Part shown: positions 1 through 7,004 of the stretch, piece by piece
Layout of the letters: every line of letters begins with the position of its first letter
How positions within the stretch are numbered: the first letter of the stretch is position 1
Virus record (IMG/VR): IMGVR_UViG_3300032322_000172
Location: 1-21,178 of that record
Strand: one strand, 5' to 3'
Length of the DNA: 21,178 nucleotides
Origin: a virus
Position numbers and translations under genes: made by a program
The notes under the pieces: model-generated
Seen by the model: only the letters and a program-made list of their open reading frames with translations
Database searches by the model: none
Told to the model about the DNA's origin: nothing

Positions 1-519
1 AAATCTCTCTCTGCCGGTGGACGCGAAACTCGCGCCAGTGAGGACGCCAGCCGGTCTGCACCTGAAGAAAAGTTCATGTCGTCGCAGGAACGTCGCAAGA
101 TGTGGAGTGACGAGTGGACACAGAGTGCGCTGCCAAAGTTGCCCGAACTTCCGGGCTGGCACCTTTGCTGGTTATCAACGACCAACAGCTACGACAGCAT
201 TGATAAGCGAATTCGGCTCGGCTATACGCCTGTCACACAGGACGAAATGCGTGGGTTTGAAAATTATCGCGTAAAGGCTGGAGAGCACGCTGGTTTTATC
301 GCCTGCAACGAAATGCTCCTGTTCAAGATTCCGATCGATATGTACCAGGACATTATGTTGCAGATGCACCACGAGAAGCCGATGGAGGAAGCGGAAAAGA
401 TCCGCGTCCAACTCGAGAATCTGCAGGGTGCGCGAGACTCGTCAGGTAAGCACCTGGGGAGGGTTGAAGGCGAGGGCTTTGGTGATATGGACCGTCACGT
501 TCCGGTTCCAACTTTTTAG
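1..519 (+). CDS. Head-assembly-region protein, 5'-truncated by window edge
   Basis: The reading frame is open from base 1, so the gene begins upstream of the window. The ATG at 76 is internal or an alternative start, because the codons before it read naturally into the same acidic/basic helical stretch. The visible C-terminal part (about 172 residues) has a charged N-terminal region, then a compact domain around HLCWLSTTN and RRxLGY-like text (actual residues KRIRLGYTPVT), and a helical tail. It resembles conserved proteins found just before the capsid genes in environmental podoviruses. Position suggests a role in head assembly, such as a scaffold-like or internal head protein, but no catalytic motif is visible. 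It ends at TAG 517-519, 29 bases before the next start. The functional assignment is inference from position only. Confidence 0.6.
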   Translation, partial: KSLSAGGRETRASEDASRSAPEEKFMSSQERRKMWSDEWTQSALPKLPELPGWHLCWLSTTNSYDSIDKRIRLGYTPVTQDEMRGFENYRVKAGEHAGFIACNEMLLFKIPIDMYQDIMLQMHHEKPMEEAEKIRVQLENLQGARDSSGKHLGRVEGEGFGDMDRHVPVPTF

Positions 520-548
520 AGCCGGGTCAATCAATCAAGGAGTAAATT

Positions 549-1121
549 ATGTCTGCGACTAATGCTCCGTTCGGTCTGCGCCCCGCGTTCCATCCAAGTG
601 GTTTGGATCGCGCTCAGGCGCTGGCTGGCGGTATCGCGTCGGGATACAACACCGACATTCTCAAGGGCCAGCCCGTCAAGCTGGACACTAACGGCAACAT
701 CGTTGTTGCGGCGGCAGGTGATGCGTTCCAAGGTGCCTTTGCGGGCGTCGAGTTTACGGACACTACTGGTCGTCGCCGCGTCTCGAACTACTGGCCTGCC
801 AACACGGCTTACCAGACGGGTTCCTGTGTGGCGTATTTCTATAACGATCCCAACATCGTTTATGAAATTCAGGCTGCGGGTTCGCTGAATCAAGACTCGA
901 TTGGCGACATGGCTAATCTAAGCAACACTACTGCTGGTTCGGCGGTTACTGGTCTGTCGCAATGCACGCTTTCCACCACGTTGGTTGGAGCTGGCAATAG
1001 CGCTCAGATGCTGATTCGCGATCTGGCTCCGTACCCTGACAATGCTTGGGGAGATGCGTACACGATTGTGCGCGTAACGATTAACGAGTCGCAGTTCAAT
1101 GCGTCCGTGAACGCCATTTAA
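549..1121 (+). CDS. Putative capsid decoration/stabilisation protein
   Basis: A 190-residue protein preceded by a strong Shine-Dalgarno (AAGGAG at 536-541) and placed directly before the major capsid gene. The N-terminus MSATNAPFGLRPAFHPSG is followed by a beta-rich, Gly/Ala/Thr-rich sequence without signal peptide, membrane segment or long helices. Small beta-rich proteins next to the major capsid gene are commonly head decoration or stabilisation proteins, which cement the lattice from outside. The segment around residues 30-90 (QPVKLDTNGNIVVAAAGDAF, then GVEFTDTTGRRR) has the look of such proteins, where a short barrel is made of turns rich in Asp, Thr and Gly. I recognise the sequence as a conserved phage structural type, but the decoration role is inferred from composition and neighbourhood. 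It could instead be another minor head protein. Confidence 0.6.
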   Translation: MSATNAPFGLRPAFHPSGLDRAQALAGGIASGYNTDILKGQPVKLDTNGNIVVAAAGDAFQGAFAGVEFTDTTGRRRVSNYWPANTAYQTGSCVAYFYNDPNIVYEIQAAGSLNQDSIGDMANLSNTTAGSAVTGLSQCTLSTTLVGAGNSAQMLIRDLAPYPDNAWGDAYTIVRVTINESQFNASVNAI

Positions 1122-1133
1122 GAGAGGTGAATC

Positions 1134-2048
1134 ATGGCCGCTCCAATGCGTAGTACCGACTTTCGGTCAATTGTTGAACCGATCCTTAATGAATGTTTCG
1201 ATGGTGTTTACGACCAGCGAGCTGACGAGTGGAGCCGAGTGTTCCGCGAGCAGCAGGGCATTCCCCGCAACTATCATGAAGAACCCGTCCTGTACGGCTT
1301 TGGCGCTGCGCCTGAGCTGCCTGATGGCACCCCGGTGACCTATCAGCAGGGTGGCGTACTGTTCCTCAAGCGCTATGTGTACAAGGTGTATGGCCTCGCC
1401 TTCGCCCTGACCAAAGTGCTGGTTGAGGACGGTGACCACATCCGTATTGGTCAGGTTTATGCTCGCCATCTGGCGCAGTCGCTGATCGAAACCAAAGAGA
1501 CGCTTGCCGCGAACGTGCTTAACCGCGCATTCAACGCTTCGTATCCTGGCGGTGACGGTGTGGCGCTGAACAGCAATGCGCATCCGATTGTCAACGGCAC
1601 GTTCAGCAACTTGCTGACGACCGCGGCAAATCTGTCGCAGACCTCGCTCGAGCAGATGCTGATCCAGATCCGTCAGGCTGTTGACAACAACGGCAAGAAG
1701 ATCCGTCTGGTTCCGCGGCAGCTCGTCGTGGCCCCCGGCAACGTCTTCCAGGCGGAGGTGCTGCTGAAGAGCGTGCTGCGTGCTGGCAACGCGAACAACG
1801 ACATCAACCCGATCAAGTCGATTGGCTTGCTCGACGAGGGTGCCGCGGTTATCTCGCGTCTGACCAGTGCGACCGCTTGGTGGGTTCAGACTGACGCGCC
1901 TGAAGGCATGAAGCTGATGATGCGCCGCGGTCTGGAAAAGACGATGGAAGGTGACTTTGAAACCGACTCCATGCGGTACAAAGCGACCGAGCGTTATGAC
2001 CTCGGCTTCACTGACCCGCGTGCGATGTACGGCACTCCTGGTGTCTAA
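1134..2048 (+). CDS. Major capsid protein (HK97-fold type)
   Basis: A 304-residue protein with GAGAGGTG just upstream of its ATG. It forms the head lattice. Features typical of HK97-fold capsid proteins lacking a long N-terminal delta domain are visible. There is an N-terminal arm, then a helical region around residues 100-135 (GQVYARHLAQSLIETKE followed by LAANVLNRAFN). Next comes the DGVALNSNAHPI segment (residues 141-152), a recurrent landmark in Mu gpT-like and related capsid proteins, where the form DGxALFSTxHP is common. A helical segment near 165-185 (SLEQMLIQIRQAV) leads into LVVAPGNVFQAEVLLKSVL. The late AWWVQTDAPEGMK region matches the usual C-terminal A-domain landmark. No obvious protease-cleaved prodomain is seen. 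This is the best-supported head gene in the window. Confidence 0.88.
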   Translation: MAAPMRSTDFRSIVEPILNECFDGVYDQRADEWSRVFREQQGIPRNYHEEPVLYGFGAAPELPDGTPVTYQQGGVLFLKRYVYKVYGLAFALTKVLVEDGDHIRIGQVYARHLAQSLIETKETLAANVLNRAFNASYPGGDGVALNSNAHPIVNGTFSNLLTTAANLSQTSLEQMLIQIRQAVDNNGKKIRLVPRQLVVAPGNVFQAEVLLKSVLRAGNANNDINPIKSIGLLDEGAAVISRLTSATAWWVQTDAPEGMKLMMRRGLEKTMEGDFETDSMRYKATERYDLGFTDPRAMYGTPGV

Positions 2049-2071
2049 GTAACCGAGAACGGAGAAACATT

Positions 2072-3100
2072 ATGGCCCTCACTAATTTCCCGAATGGGAT
2101 CACTAGTTTCGGGGTGCCTGTTCTCGGAACCATCGGCGGCTTGCCGTTTACTGGAAACTACTATTTTGTAGATCCATTGAACGGCGCTGATGGTAACGAT
2201 GGCACGCCTGAACTGCCGCTCAAAACGTTGTACGGCGCTTTGGCTAAATGTACTGCTGGCAACAACGATGTGGTTCTTCTGATGGGCGATGGTACTTCGG
2301 CGGGTTCTGCCCGTCTGAGTACGGCGCTTGCTCAGGAGATTAATTCGTCTGCGACCAACGGTACGCTGAACTGGAACAAGAACGCCACTCACTTGGTTGG
2401 TGTTTGCGCTCCGACTTCAGTAGCTCAACGAGCGCGTATTGCTCCGCCAGCGGGCACCTATACTGCCGCGACTTTCAACGCAACCACGTTTATCAACGTG
2501 ACTGCGTCGGGGTGTTACTTTGCAAACCTGTCTGTATTCTGCGGGTTTAGCACGGGTAATGCTGCGATGATTGCGTGGCAGGACAGTGGTAGTCGAAATG
2601 CGTACTCGAACGTCAACATCTTCGGCATGGCGGATGCAGCGTCTGCTGGAGGCGCGAACGCTCGGACGCTGAAGCTGCTTGGCGGTGGTGAGCACACGTT
2701 CATCAACTGCACCTTGGGCGGTGATACGGTGGCACGAAGCGCAGCAAATGCTACTGTCGAGCTGGCTAACGGAACAGCGCGGAACTCGTTCCTTGATTGT
2801 GTGTTTCCCTTCCAGGCTTCTGCTGCAACGCCCGTGGGTCTTAAGGTTGCGCAGGGGGGCATGGATCGGTACGCGCTGTTCAAGGGGTGTACGTTCATCA
2901 ACAACGTGGGTTCTACTTCAACCACGCTATCGGCGTTTGCAACGATTGCAACGTCGTCTGGCGGGCAGGTTGTTGTTGCAAACACGATGATGGTCGGCAT
3001 TACCGAGTTCGGTTCTGATGCTGCGTCACTGGGTCAGATTTACGTTGATATGGCCGCGCCGTCTGCAAGCGCTGGCGGTATCGCCGTGAATCCGTCCTAA
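2072..3100 (+). CDS. Right-handed beta-helix virion protein (head fibre or surface protein)
   Basis: A 342-residue protein with GGAG ahead of its ATG and only 23 bases from the capsid gene stop. After a short N-terminal anchor (MALTNFPNGITSFGVPVLG) comes NYYFVDPLNGADGNDGTPEL and then PLKTLYGAL. This is the classic entry of pectate-lyase-like beta-helix proteins (xYYVxxxGxDxxDGTxxxPxxTL). The remainder is a run of short Gly/Ala/Thr/Asn strands with aligned motifs such as GCYFANLSVF, HTFINCTLGG, NSFLDCVFPF and YALFKGCTFIN, each fitting one helix rung. No catalytic residues can be identified with certainty. Position beside the major capsid protein suggests a head-bound fibre or surface protein. 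An enzymatic depolymerase role is possible but not supported. Confidence 0.7.
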   Translation: MALTNFPNGITSFGVPVLGTIGGLPFTGNYYFVDPLNGADGNDGTPELPLKTLYGALAKCTAGNNDVVLLMGDGTSAGSARLSTALAQEINSSATNGTLNWNKNATHLVGVCAPTSVAQRARIAPPAGTYTAATFNATTFINVTASGCYFANLSVFCGFSTGNAAMIAWQDSGSRNAYSNVNIFGMADAASAGGANARTLKLLGGGEHTFINCTLGGDTVARSAANATVELANGTARNSFLDCVFPFQASAATPVGLKVAQGGMDRYALFKGCTFINNVGSTSTTLSAFATIATSSGGQVVVANTMMVGITEFGSDAASLGQIYVDMAAPSASAGGIAVNPS

Positions 3101-3105
3101 ATTTA

Positions 3106-3121
3106 CGGGGGGAAACCCCCG
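3106..3121 (+). promoter_or_regulatory. GC-rich RNA hairpin with GAAA tetraloop before the K/G-rich gene
   Basis: Bases 3106-3111 (CGGGGG) pair perfectly with 3116-3121 (CCCCCG), closing a GAAA loop at 3112-3115, a GNRA tetraloop. The hairpin starts six bases after the upstream stop and ends four bases before the AAGGAG ribosome-binding site (3125-3130) of the following gene. No T-run follows, so it is not a textbook intrinsic terminator. A processing, stability or translation-control element fits better. Confidence 0.55.
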
Positions 3122-3136
3122 ATAAAGGAGTGTGAC

Positions 3137-4243
3137 ATGGGTCAGTTTAAGCCGATGGTGAAGATGAAAACCACGGAGCCGTCTATTGAGCTGAAGCTCA
3201 AAAAAGGCGGTAAGGTGGAGAAGAAGATGCAGATGGGCGGGGATCCAGGCATGGCCCCTCCCGCTGCAATGCCTGCACGAGGCGGCATGATGGGTGCAAG
3301 AGCGCCTATGAAGCCGTCTATGGCCTCTCGTCGTCGTGCGATGCGTGCGATGCCTTCTGGTGCCGGTCCTGCGGCTCCTGTGGGCATGGCGGGTCGCATG
3401 ATGAAAGAGGGCGGGGAAAGTACAGCGTTGCAAGAACACGCTGCGAAGCCCGCTAGCAAGGCTCACAAAGGTCTGAAGACTGGTGGTGTGGTGATGGGAC
3501 AGGCCGGTTACAAAGCCGGTGGAATCATTAACACCGAAGGCCAGGGCGGCAAGTACCGTAACACCAAGATGGACACTGCGAAGCCTGATCATTCACCGGC
3601 AAAAACCGGTGGTGTGAAGATGGGCAAGCCTGGAGGGTATGCCACGGGAGGCGTTGCGAAGAGCAATGCTGGTGGCTACAAGAAGGGCGGTGTAGCCAAG
3701 ATGATGGGTGGCGGCATGGCTTACATGGAAGGTGGTGCCGCAAAAAAGGCTTTCGCGGCGGGGGGAGTTGTTGATAGCGGTGCCCCCGTCGCGATGCCTC
3801 AAGGCCGCAAGAAACCCAGTGCTCCTGTCTCGATTACGGCACTTTCTGGAACCTTCAAAAAAGGCGGCAAGGTAACTGCCGCTGAAGGCCGTCTTCAAAA
3901 GAACTTCAAGAAAGAAAACGCTCCGGCCATGAAAGCGGCTAAGGCGGACTCAAATGAGGTTTACAGCAAGTACGGCAAGAAGATGAAAGAGGGTGGCGTT
4001 CCTGCGTCTGTGCGCGACCAAAGGCAAACTGAAGAGAATCAGCGAGCCTATCAAAATTGGGAGCGGCTGCAGACGCAAGAGAACCAAGCCACGCGCAACG
4101 CCATCACTGGGTTGCCGCGGCGGATCGCTCGAGGCATCAAAGGCTTGTTCTCGTCAGAAGCGCCGAAAGGTAGTGTGACTGAAACCAAAGAATCGGTGAC
4201 AGTAGCGCCAGCCAAAAAGCGCGGAGGCGCGGTAACCTGTTGA
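3137..4243 (+). CDS. Lys/Gly/Met-rich basic repeat protein, unknown function
   Basis: A 368-residue protein with AAGGAG at a good distance from its ATG. It is low-complexity and strongly basic. The middle (residues about 20-245) is built from Lys-rich turns ending in paired glycines: LKKGGKV (21-27), MMKEGG (88-93), LKTGGVVMGQAGYKAGG (113-129), AKTGGVKMGKPGGYATGG (155-172), YKKGGVAKMMGGG and FKKGGKV (240-246). A more ordinary helical part follows (about 247-340), with another MKEGGV at 283-288 and an amphipathic stretch (NQRAYQNWERLQTQENQATR). The protein ends in a lone C-terminal cysteine (GGAVTC). There is no signal peptide or membrane segment. K/G-rich proteins of this style occur in aquatic phages. 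Binding or condensing packaged DNA is plausible but unproven. It sits between two stable hairpins, unlike its neighbours. Confidence 0.6.
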   Translation: MGQFKPMVKMKTTEPSIELKLKKGGKVEKKMQMGGDPGMAPPAAMPARGGMMGARAPMKPSMASRRRAMRAMPSGAGPAAPVGMAGRMMKEGGESTALQEHAAKPASKAHKGLKTGGVVMGQAGYKAGGIINTEGQGGKYRNTKMDTAKPDHSPAKTGGVKMGKPGGYATGGVAKSNAGGYKKGGVAKMMGGGMAYMEGGAAKKAFAAGGVVDSGAPVAMPQGRKKPSAPVSITALSGTFKKGGKVTAAEGRLQKNFKKENAPAMKAAKADSNEVYSKYGKKMKEGGVPASVRDQRQTEENQRAYQNWERLQTQENQATRNAITGLPRRIARGIKGLFSSEAPKGSVTETKESVTVAPAKKRGGAVTC

Positions 4244-4246
4244 CCT

Positions 4247-4270
4247 GAGTGGGGGCTTCGGCCCCCGCTT
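4247..4270 (+). promoter_or_regulatory. GC-rich hairpin with cUUCGg tetraloop after the K/G-rich gene
   Basis: Bases 4251-4256 (GGGGGC) pair with 4261-4266 (GCCCCC) around the loop TTCG (4257-4260), forming the exceptionally stable C(UUCG)G tetraloop. The stem extends outward by T-G, G-C and A-T pairs to 4248/4269. It lies between the stop at 4243 and GAGG before the ATG at 4287. The downstream bases GCTTCCCTTG are only mildly T-rich, so it could be a weak terminator or an mRNA 3'-end stabiliser. Confidence 0.6.
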
Positions 4271-4286
4271 CCCTTGAGGATTAAAA

Positions 4287-5039
4287 ATGGGAACATATTC
4301 TTCCGCGACCCGCCAAGGTGCCTACGAGCCGTTTGACCTTCAGGTTGCTCGCGGCCAAGTTGACGGTCATATTGGCATCGAAATTTTTGGCTTTACGCCG
4401 AACATCTCAAATACTGCATCTGGCCCCATGTGGGAAGGCCAAACGCAGTCGGGTGGCTTGTACACGCCGCCTTCTTCCGCTGCACCGTTGGTGCTGGTCA
4501 GCACCTCTGCATCCGACACCACGGCATTGAGCGTGCGAATTGAAGGCTGCGGAGCAGGCTTCGTCGCCTTGACCGAGACCATTGCGCTCAATGGCACGAC
4601 CAATGTGACGACCACAAACTCCTTCCTTCGCATCAATGCGATGTATGTGACCAATGGCACGAATGTCGGGGTCATCACTGCGAAAATCAGTTCGACGACT
4701 TATGCACAGATCAACGCTGGTGTTGGTCAGACGCAGATGTCGATTTATACCGTCCCAGCGGGATACACCTTCTACTTGTCGTACACCCAGTACGATGCCG
4801 CAATCGGGTTTACTTCCAGTGCATTTATGACGGCTCAGGAGTACAACAAGGACAATGTTTCTGGTGCAATCACAGTGACGCATCAGACTGTGTTCGTGCA
4901 AAAGCAAGAGACTCCGTTCACTGCGCCAATTGCTCACACCGAAAAAACTGACATTCAGTTCTGTGTGAAGTCCAGTTCTGGTGGTCCGCTGACTTGCAGT
5001 ATGTACGCAGGCGGCATCTTGATCAAGAACCCGGATTGA
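4287..5039 (+). CDS. Putative virion structural protein
   Basis: A 250-residue protein with GAGG before its ATG (TTGAGGATTAAAAATG). The N-terminus MGTYSSATRQGAYEPFDLQV leads into a beta-rich Ser/Thr/Gly protein. The stretch ending at residues 156-167 (INAGVGQTQMSIYTVPAGYT, then FYLS) and the earlier EGCGAGFVALTETIALNGTT segment recur in structural proteins of environmental short-tailed phages. No signal peptide, membrane helix or enzyme motif is seen. It sits among head and tail-completion genes, so a minor capsid, decoration or appendage role is likely. I recognise the family style but not a named member. Confidence 0.5.
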   Translation: MGTYSSATRQGAYEPFDLQVARGQVDGHIGIEIFGFTPNISNTASGPMWEGQTQSGGLYTPPSSAAPLVLVSTSASDTTALSVRIEGCGAGFVALTETIALNGTTNVTTTNSFLRINAMYVTNGTNVGVITAKISSTTYAQINAGVGQTQMSIYTVPAGYTFYLSYTQYDAAIGFTSSAFMTAQEYNKDNVSGAITVTHQTVFVQKQETPFTAPIAHTEKTDIQFCVKSSSGGPLTCSMYAGGILIKNPD

Positions 5040-5041
5040 TC

Positions 5042-5602
5042 ATGCCCGCCAAGTCGAAAGCTCAGTTCCGACTGCTTAAAGCTGCAGAACGAAATCCTGC
5101 CTTAGCAAAAAAGTTCGGCATCAAGCCGTCCGTTGCCAAGGAATACACTGAGCCAAACGTAGGCAAAAAAAGCTACGCAAAACTGCCAGAGCGCATGAAA
5201 GAAGGCGGTGTGGCCCAGTCGTTAAAAAAGGCCGGATTTTATGAACCGTCTAAAACTCAGTCTGAACGATTAAAAATTGTTGGTGACGTAACGACCAAAC
5301 CGCAACGATTAAAAATAGTTGAAAAGTTGTTTGCGGACAAAAGGTTGAAAAGCGGCGGTAGTGTGTCACTTGCTGTTGGTCGCGGTGAAAAGTTGCCTGT
5401 TGAGAAAGGTGCTGGTCTTACAGCCAAGGGCCGAGCAAAATACAATGCGGCAACGGGGAGCAACTTAAAGGCACCACAGCCTCAAGGCGGCGCACGCAAG
5501 GATTCGTTTTGCGCCAGAATGTCGGGTATGCCCGGACCAATGAAAGACGAAAAGGGCAAGCCAACGCGCAAGGCAGCGGCCTTAAACAGATGGAAGTGCT
5601 GA
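5042..5602 (+). CDS. Small basic Lys-rich protein, DUF6321-like C-terminus
   Basis: I chose the ATG at 5042, which directly follows the previous stop (5037-5039). A longer in-frame start at 4994 would overlap the upstream gene by 46 bases and add an unlikely N-terminus. The 186-residue protein begins MPAKSKAQFRLLKAAERNPA, a small-phage-protein opening. Basic MKEGGV and LKSGG motifs follow (52-57 and 102-106), like those of the K/G-rich gene upstream. A compact C-terminal module starts at KGAGLTAKGRAKYN (about 122-135), continues GSNLKAPQPQGGARKDSFCARMS in pieces, and ends in a terminal cysteine (NRWKC). The module looks like DUF6321-type proteins, recalled from family style and not searched. 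A nucleic-acid-binding or virion-internal role is speculative. Confidence 0.55.
   Translation: MPAKSKAQFRLLKAAERNPALAKKFGIKPSVAKEYTEPNVGKKSYAKLPERMKEGGVAQSLKKAGFYEPSKTQSERLKIVGDVTTKPQRLKIVEKLFADKRLKSGGSVSLAVGRGEKLPVEKGAGLTAKGRAKYNAATGSNLKAPQPQGGARKDSFCARMSGMPGPMKDEKGKPTRKAAALNRWKC
5265..5321 (+). repeat. Short in-frame direct repeat in the basic protein gene
   Basis: Two 18-base copies (5265-5282 and 5304-5321) match at 17 of 18 positions and are 39 bases apart. They encode ERLKIV and QRLKIV on a 13-residue period. The copies are AT-rich (AACGATTAAAAAT) compared with the flanking gene, suggesting a small local duplication. Confidence 0.6.
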
Positions 5603-5603
5603 T

Positions 5604-6665
5604 ATGGCCTACTCGGGAACTGTCGGAACAACTGTCATTCAAGTCCAGACTCTGATTGATCACGGTGCGCGTCGTGCTGGCAAGCTCGCTGAAGAGCTGA
5701 CTTCAGAGCAGGTTTTGAGTGCTCGAGAGTCGTTGTATTTTGTTCTGTCGAACCTGATCAATATTGGCATTCAGTATTGGGCAATCGACAAGAAGATCTA
5801 TGGGTTGAATGCTGATCAGTACGTCTACAAGCTGCCTGTTGGCGGCAACGACGTGTTGCAGGCCTTGTATCGGCGCATGAACAGGCCTTCTGGGTCGTAT
5901 GGAACGACTGCTGGCGGCATCGTTGAAAACGCGTTTGACTCAAATATAGACACAATTTGCACCCAATCAGCTCCGAATGGGTCTATATCCGTCAATTACG
6001 GGGCCAATAATCCGGTTTATATCGGTTCAATTGGCATTTTGCCGGGTGTAACAGGCAGTATTGACTACATTTTGGAGTATTCCGAAGACGGGTTGTCGTG
6101 GAGTACGCTCTATGATCCCGGTGTTCAAGCCTGGGTGAACAACGAGTGGATTTGGCACGATGTGGAGCCGGGTCAAACGGTGCAGTTTTACCGGATTCGG
6201 GCTAGAAATGGGTCTACGTTGTCGCTGCGAGAGCTGTATTTCGGGAACAATTCGACCGAAATCACGATGGCGCGGCTGAATCGTGATGACTACACCAACC
6301 TGCCAAACAAAAACTTTACCGCCAACCAACCCTTCCAGTATTGGTTCAATCGAACGATTCCCCAGGCGGAGATTACGCTTTGGCCGGTACCTTCGGACCC
6401 CTTTGTTCAGATGACAGTGTGGTACTCAAGGCAGATCATGGACGTGGGTGATCTGTACGGCGAGCTAGAGATCCCCCAGAGATGGTATTTGGCGGTTGTT
6501 AATATGCTGGCGCATCAAATGGCGCTCGAGCTTCCCGGAGTTGCTACGGATCGCATCAGTTACCTTGAGGGGCAGGCGGACAAGTACCTGACGCTTGCTG
6601 AAGTTGAAGAACGAGACAAGTCTCCAATCTACTTTGCGCCAAACATCAGCGTCTATACGAGGTAA
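5604..6665 (+). CDS. P22 gp4-like tail adaptor with inserted discoidin-like domain
   Basis: A 353-residue protein. Its outer parts look like the gp4/SU10-type adaptor that joins the portal to the tail. The N-terminal helical half (residues 1-95) has TLIDHGARRAGKL and SEQVLSARESLYFVLSNLIN. The C-terminal part (about 217-353) has RDDYTNLPNK, WPVPSDPFVQMTVWYSRQI and the helical IPQRWYLAVVNMLAHQMALE. Between them, residues about 97-216 form a separate beta-sandwich. NAFDSNIDTICTQS, SISVNYG, IGSIGILPG, YILEYSEDGLSWSTLYDPG and FYRIRARNGSTLSLRELYFG reproduce the strand order of F5/8-type C (discoidin/galactose-binding) domains. The insertion would project from the tail neck, perhaps to bind glycans. 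The adaptor call is strong. The ligand is unknown. Confidence 0.75.
   Translation: MAYSGTVGTTVIQVQTLIDHGARRAGKLAEELTSEQVLSARESLYFVLSNLINIGIQYWAIDKKIYGLNADQYVYKLPVGGNDVLQALYRRMNRPSGSYGTTAGGIVENAFDSNIDTICTQSAPNGSISVNYGANNPVYIGSIGILPGVTGSIDYILEYSEDGLSWSTLYDPGVQAWVNNEWIWHDVEPGQTVQFYRIRARNGSTLSLRELYFGNNSTEITMARLNRDDYTNLPNKNFTANQPFQYWFNRTIPQAEITLWPVPSDPFVQMTVWYSRQIMDVGDLYGELEIPQRWYLAVVNMLAHQMALELPGVATDRISYLEGQADKYLTLAEVEERDKSPIYFAPNISVYTR
5892..6251 (+). other. Discoidin (F5/8 type C)-like domain inserted in adaptor
   Basis: Residues about 97-216 of the adaptor. The landmarks are an N-terminal AFDSNIDT element, then a central YSEDGLSWSTLY, which is the usual SxDGxxWxxL signature of the fold, and a late FYRIRARN strand followed by LxLRELYFG. 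Boundaries are approximate (plus or minus five residues), set by where adaptor-like helical sequence stops and resumes. Confidence 0.65.
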
Positions 6666-6667
6666 TC

Positions 6668-7003
6668 ATGCCAAGATTCCTCGACACGCTAGGCTATTCA
6701 GACATAGCCATTGCGGTCTGTGATCGATGCAAGATGAAGCGCCCGCACGCGGTTATGAGGAGCGATCCGAACTTCCCAGGTTTGCAGGTATGCAATGAAG
6801 GCTGCGCGGACGAATTTGATCCGTACAGATTGGCTGCAAGAAAGACAGAGCGGATTACAATCAGGTTTCCGCGACCTGATTTGTCTGTTGCGGTGGACCC
6901 GAACAACCTGACCACAGGTGGCGACGGCAATTACGTTGTGTCTCCGGAGCAGAACACGCAGACCCCAGAGAACAACGGCAACTTGGACAGCATCGAGGTG
7001 TAG
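6668..7003 (+). CDS. Small zinc-ribbon protein of the tail/head region
   Basis: A 111-residue protein two bases after the adaptor stop, with GAGG before its ATG. It has four cysteines in CX2C-X20-CX3C order (C18, C21, C42, C46: CDRCKMKRPH and VCNEGC), consistent with one structural zinc site. The segment ADEFDPYRLAARKTE and a PRPDLSV motif follow, then a polar tail from about residue 75. The opening MPRFLDTLGYSDIAI and the Cys-DPYR arrangement recur in phage proteins next to adaptor or neck genes. The function is unknown: a head-tail completion or minor virion protein seems more likely than a regulator, because it lies inside the structural operon. Confidence 0.6.
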   Translation: MPRFLDTLGYSDIAIAVCDRCKMKRPHAVMRSDPNFPGLQVCNEGCADEFDPYRLAARKTERITIRFPRPDLSVAVDPNNLTTGGDGNYVVSPEQNTQTPENNGNLDSIEV

Positions 7004-7004
7004 T

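Noticed and set aside
3026-3592. His/Arg-rich minus-strand frame opposite the K/G-rich gene
   Set aside because: It is an antisense shadow of the Met/Gly/Lys codons, with no start signal and a composition explained by the reverse complement.
3106-4270. The two hairpins as classic rho-independent terminators
   Set aside because: Neither is followed by a run of T. They remain possible weak terminators or processing signals.
4994-5041. Upstream in-frame start for the 5042 basic protein
   Set aside because: It would overlap the previous gene and add an unlikely N-terminus. The ATG at 5042 is adjacent to the previous stop.
6918-7004. Upstream in-frame start for the 7005 fibre gene
   Set aside because: It overlaps the zinc-ribbon gene by 86 bases. 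GTG at 7005 has a GAGGTG site and gives the conserved MANVTITQLP opening.
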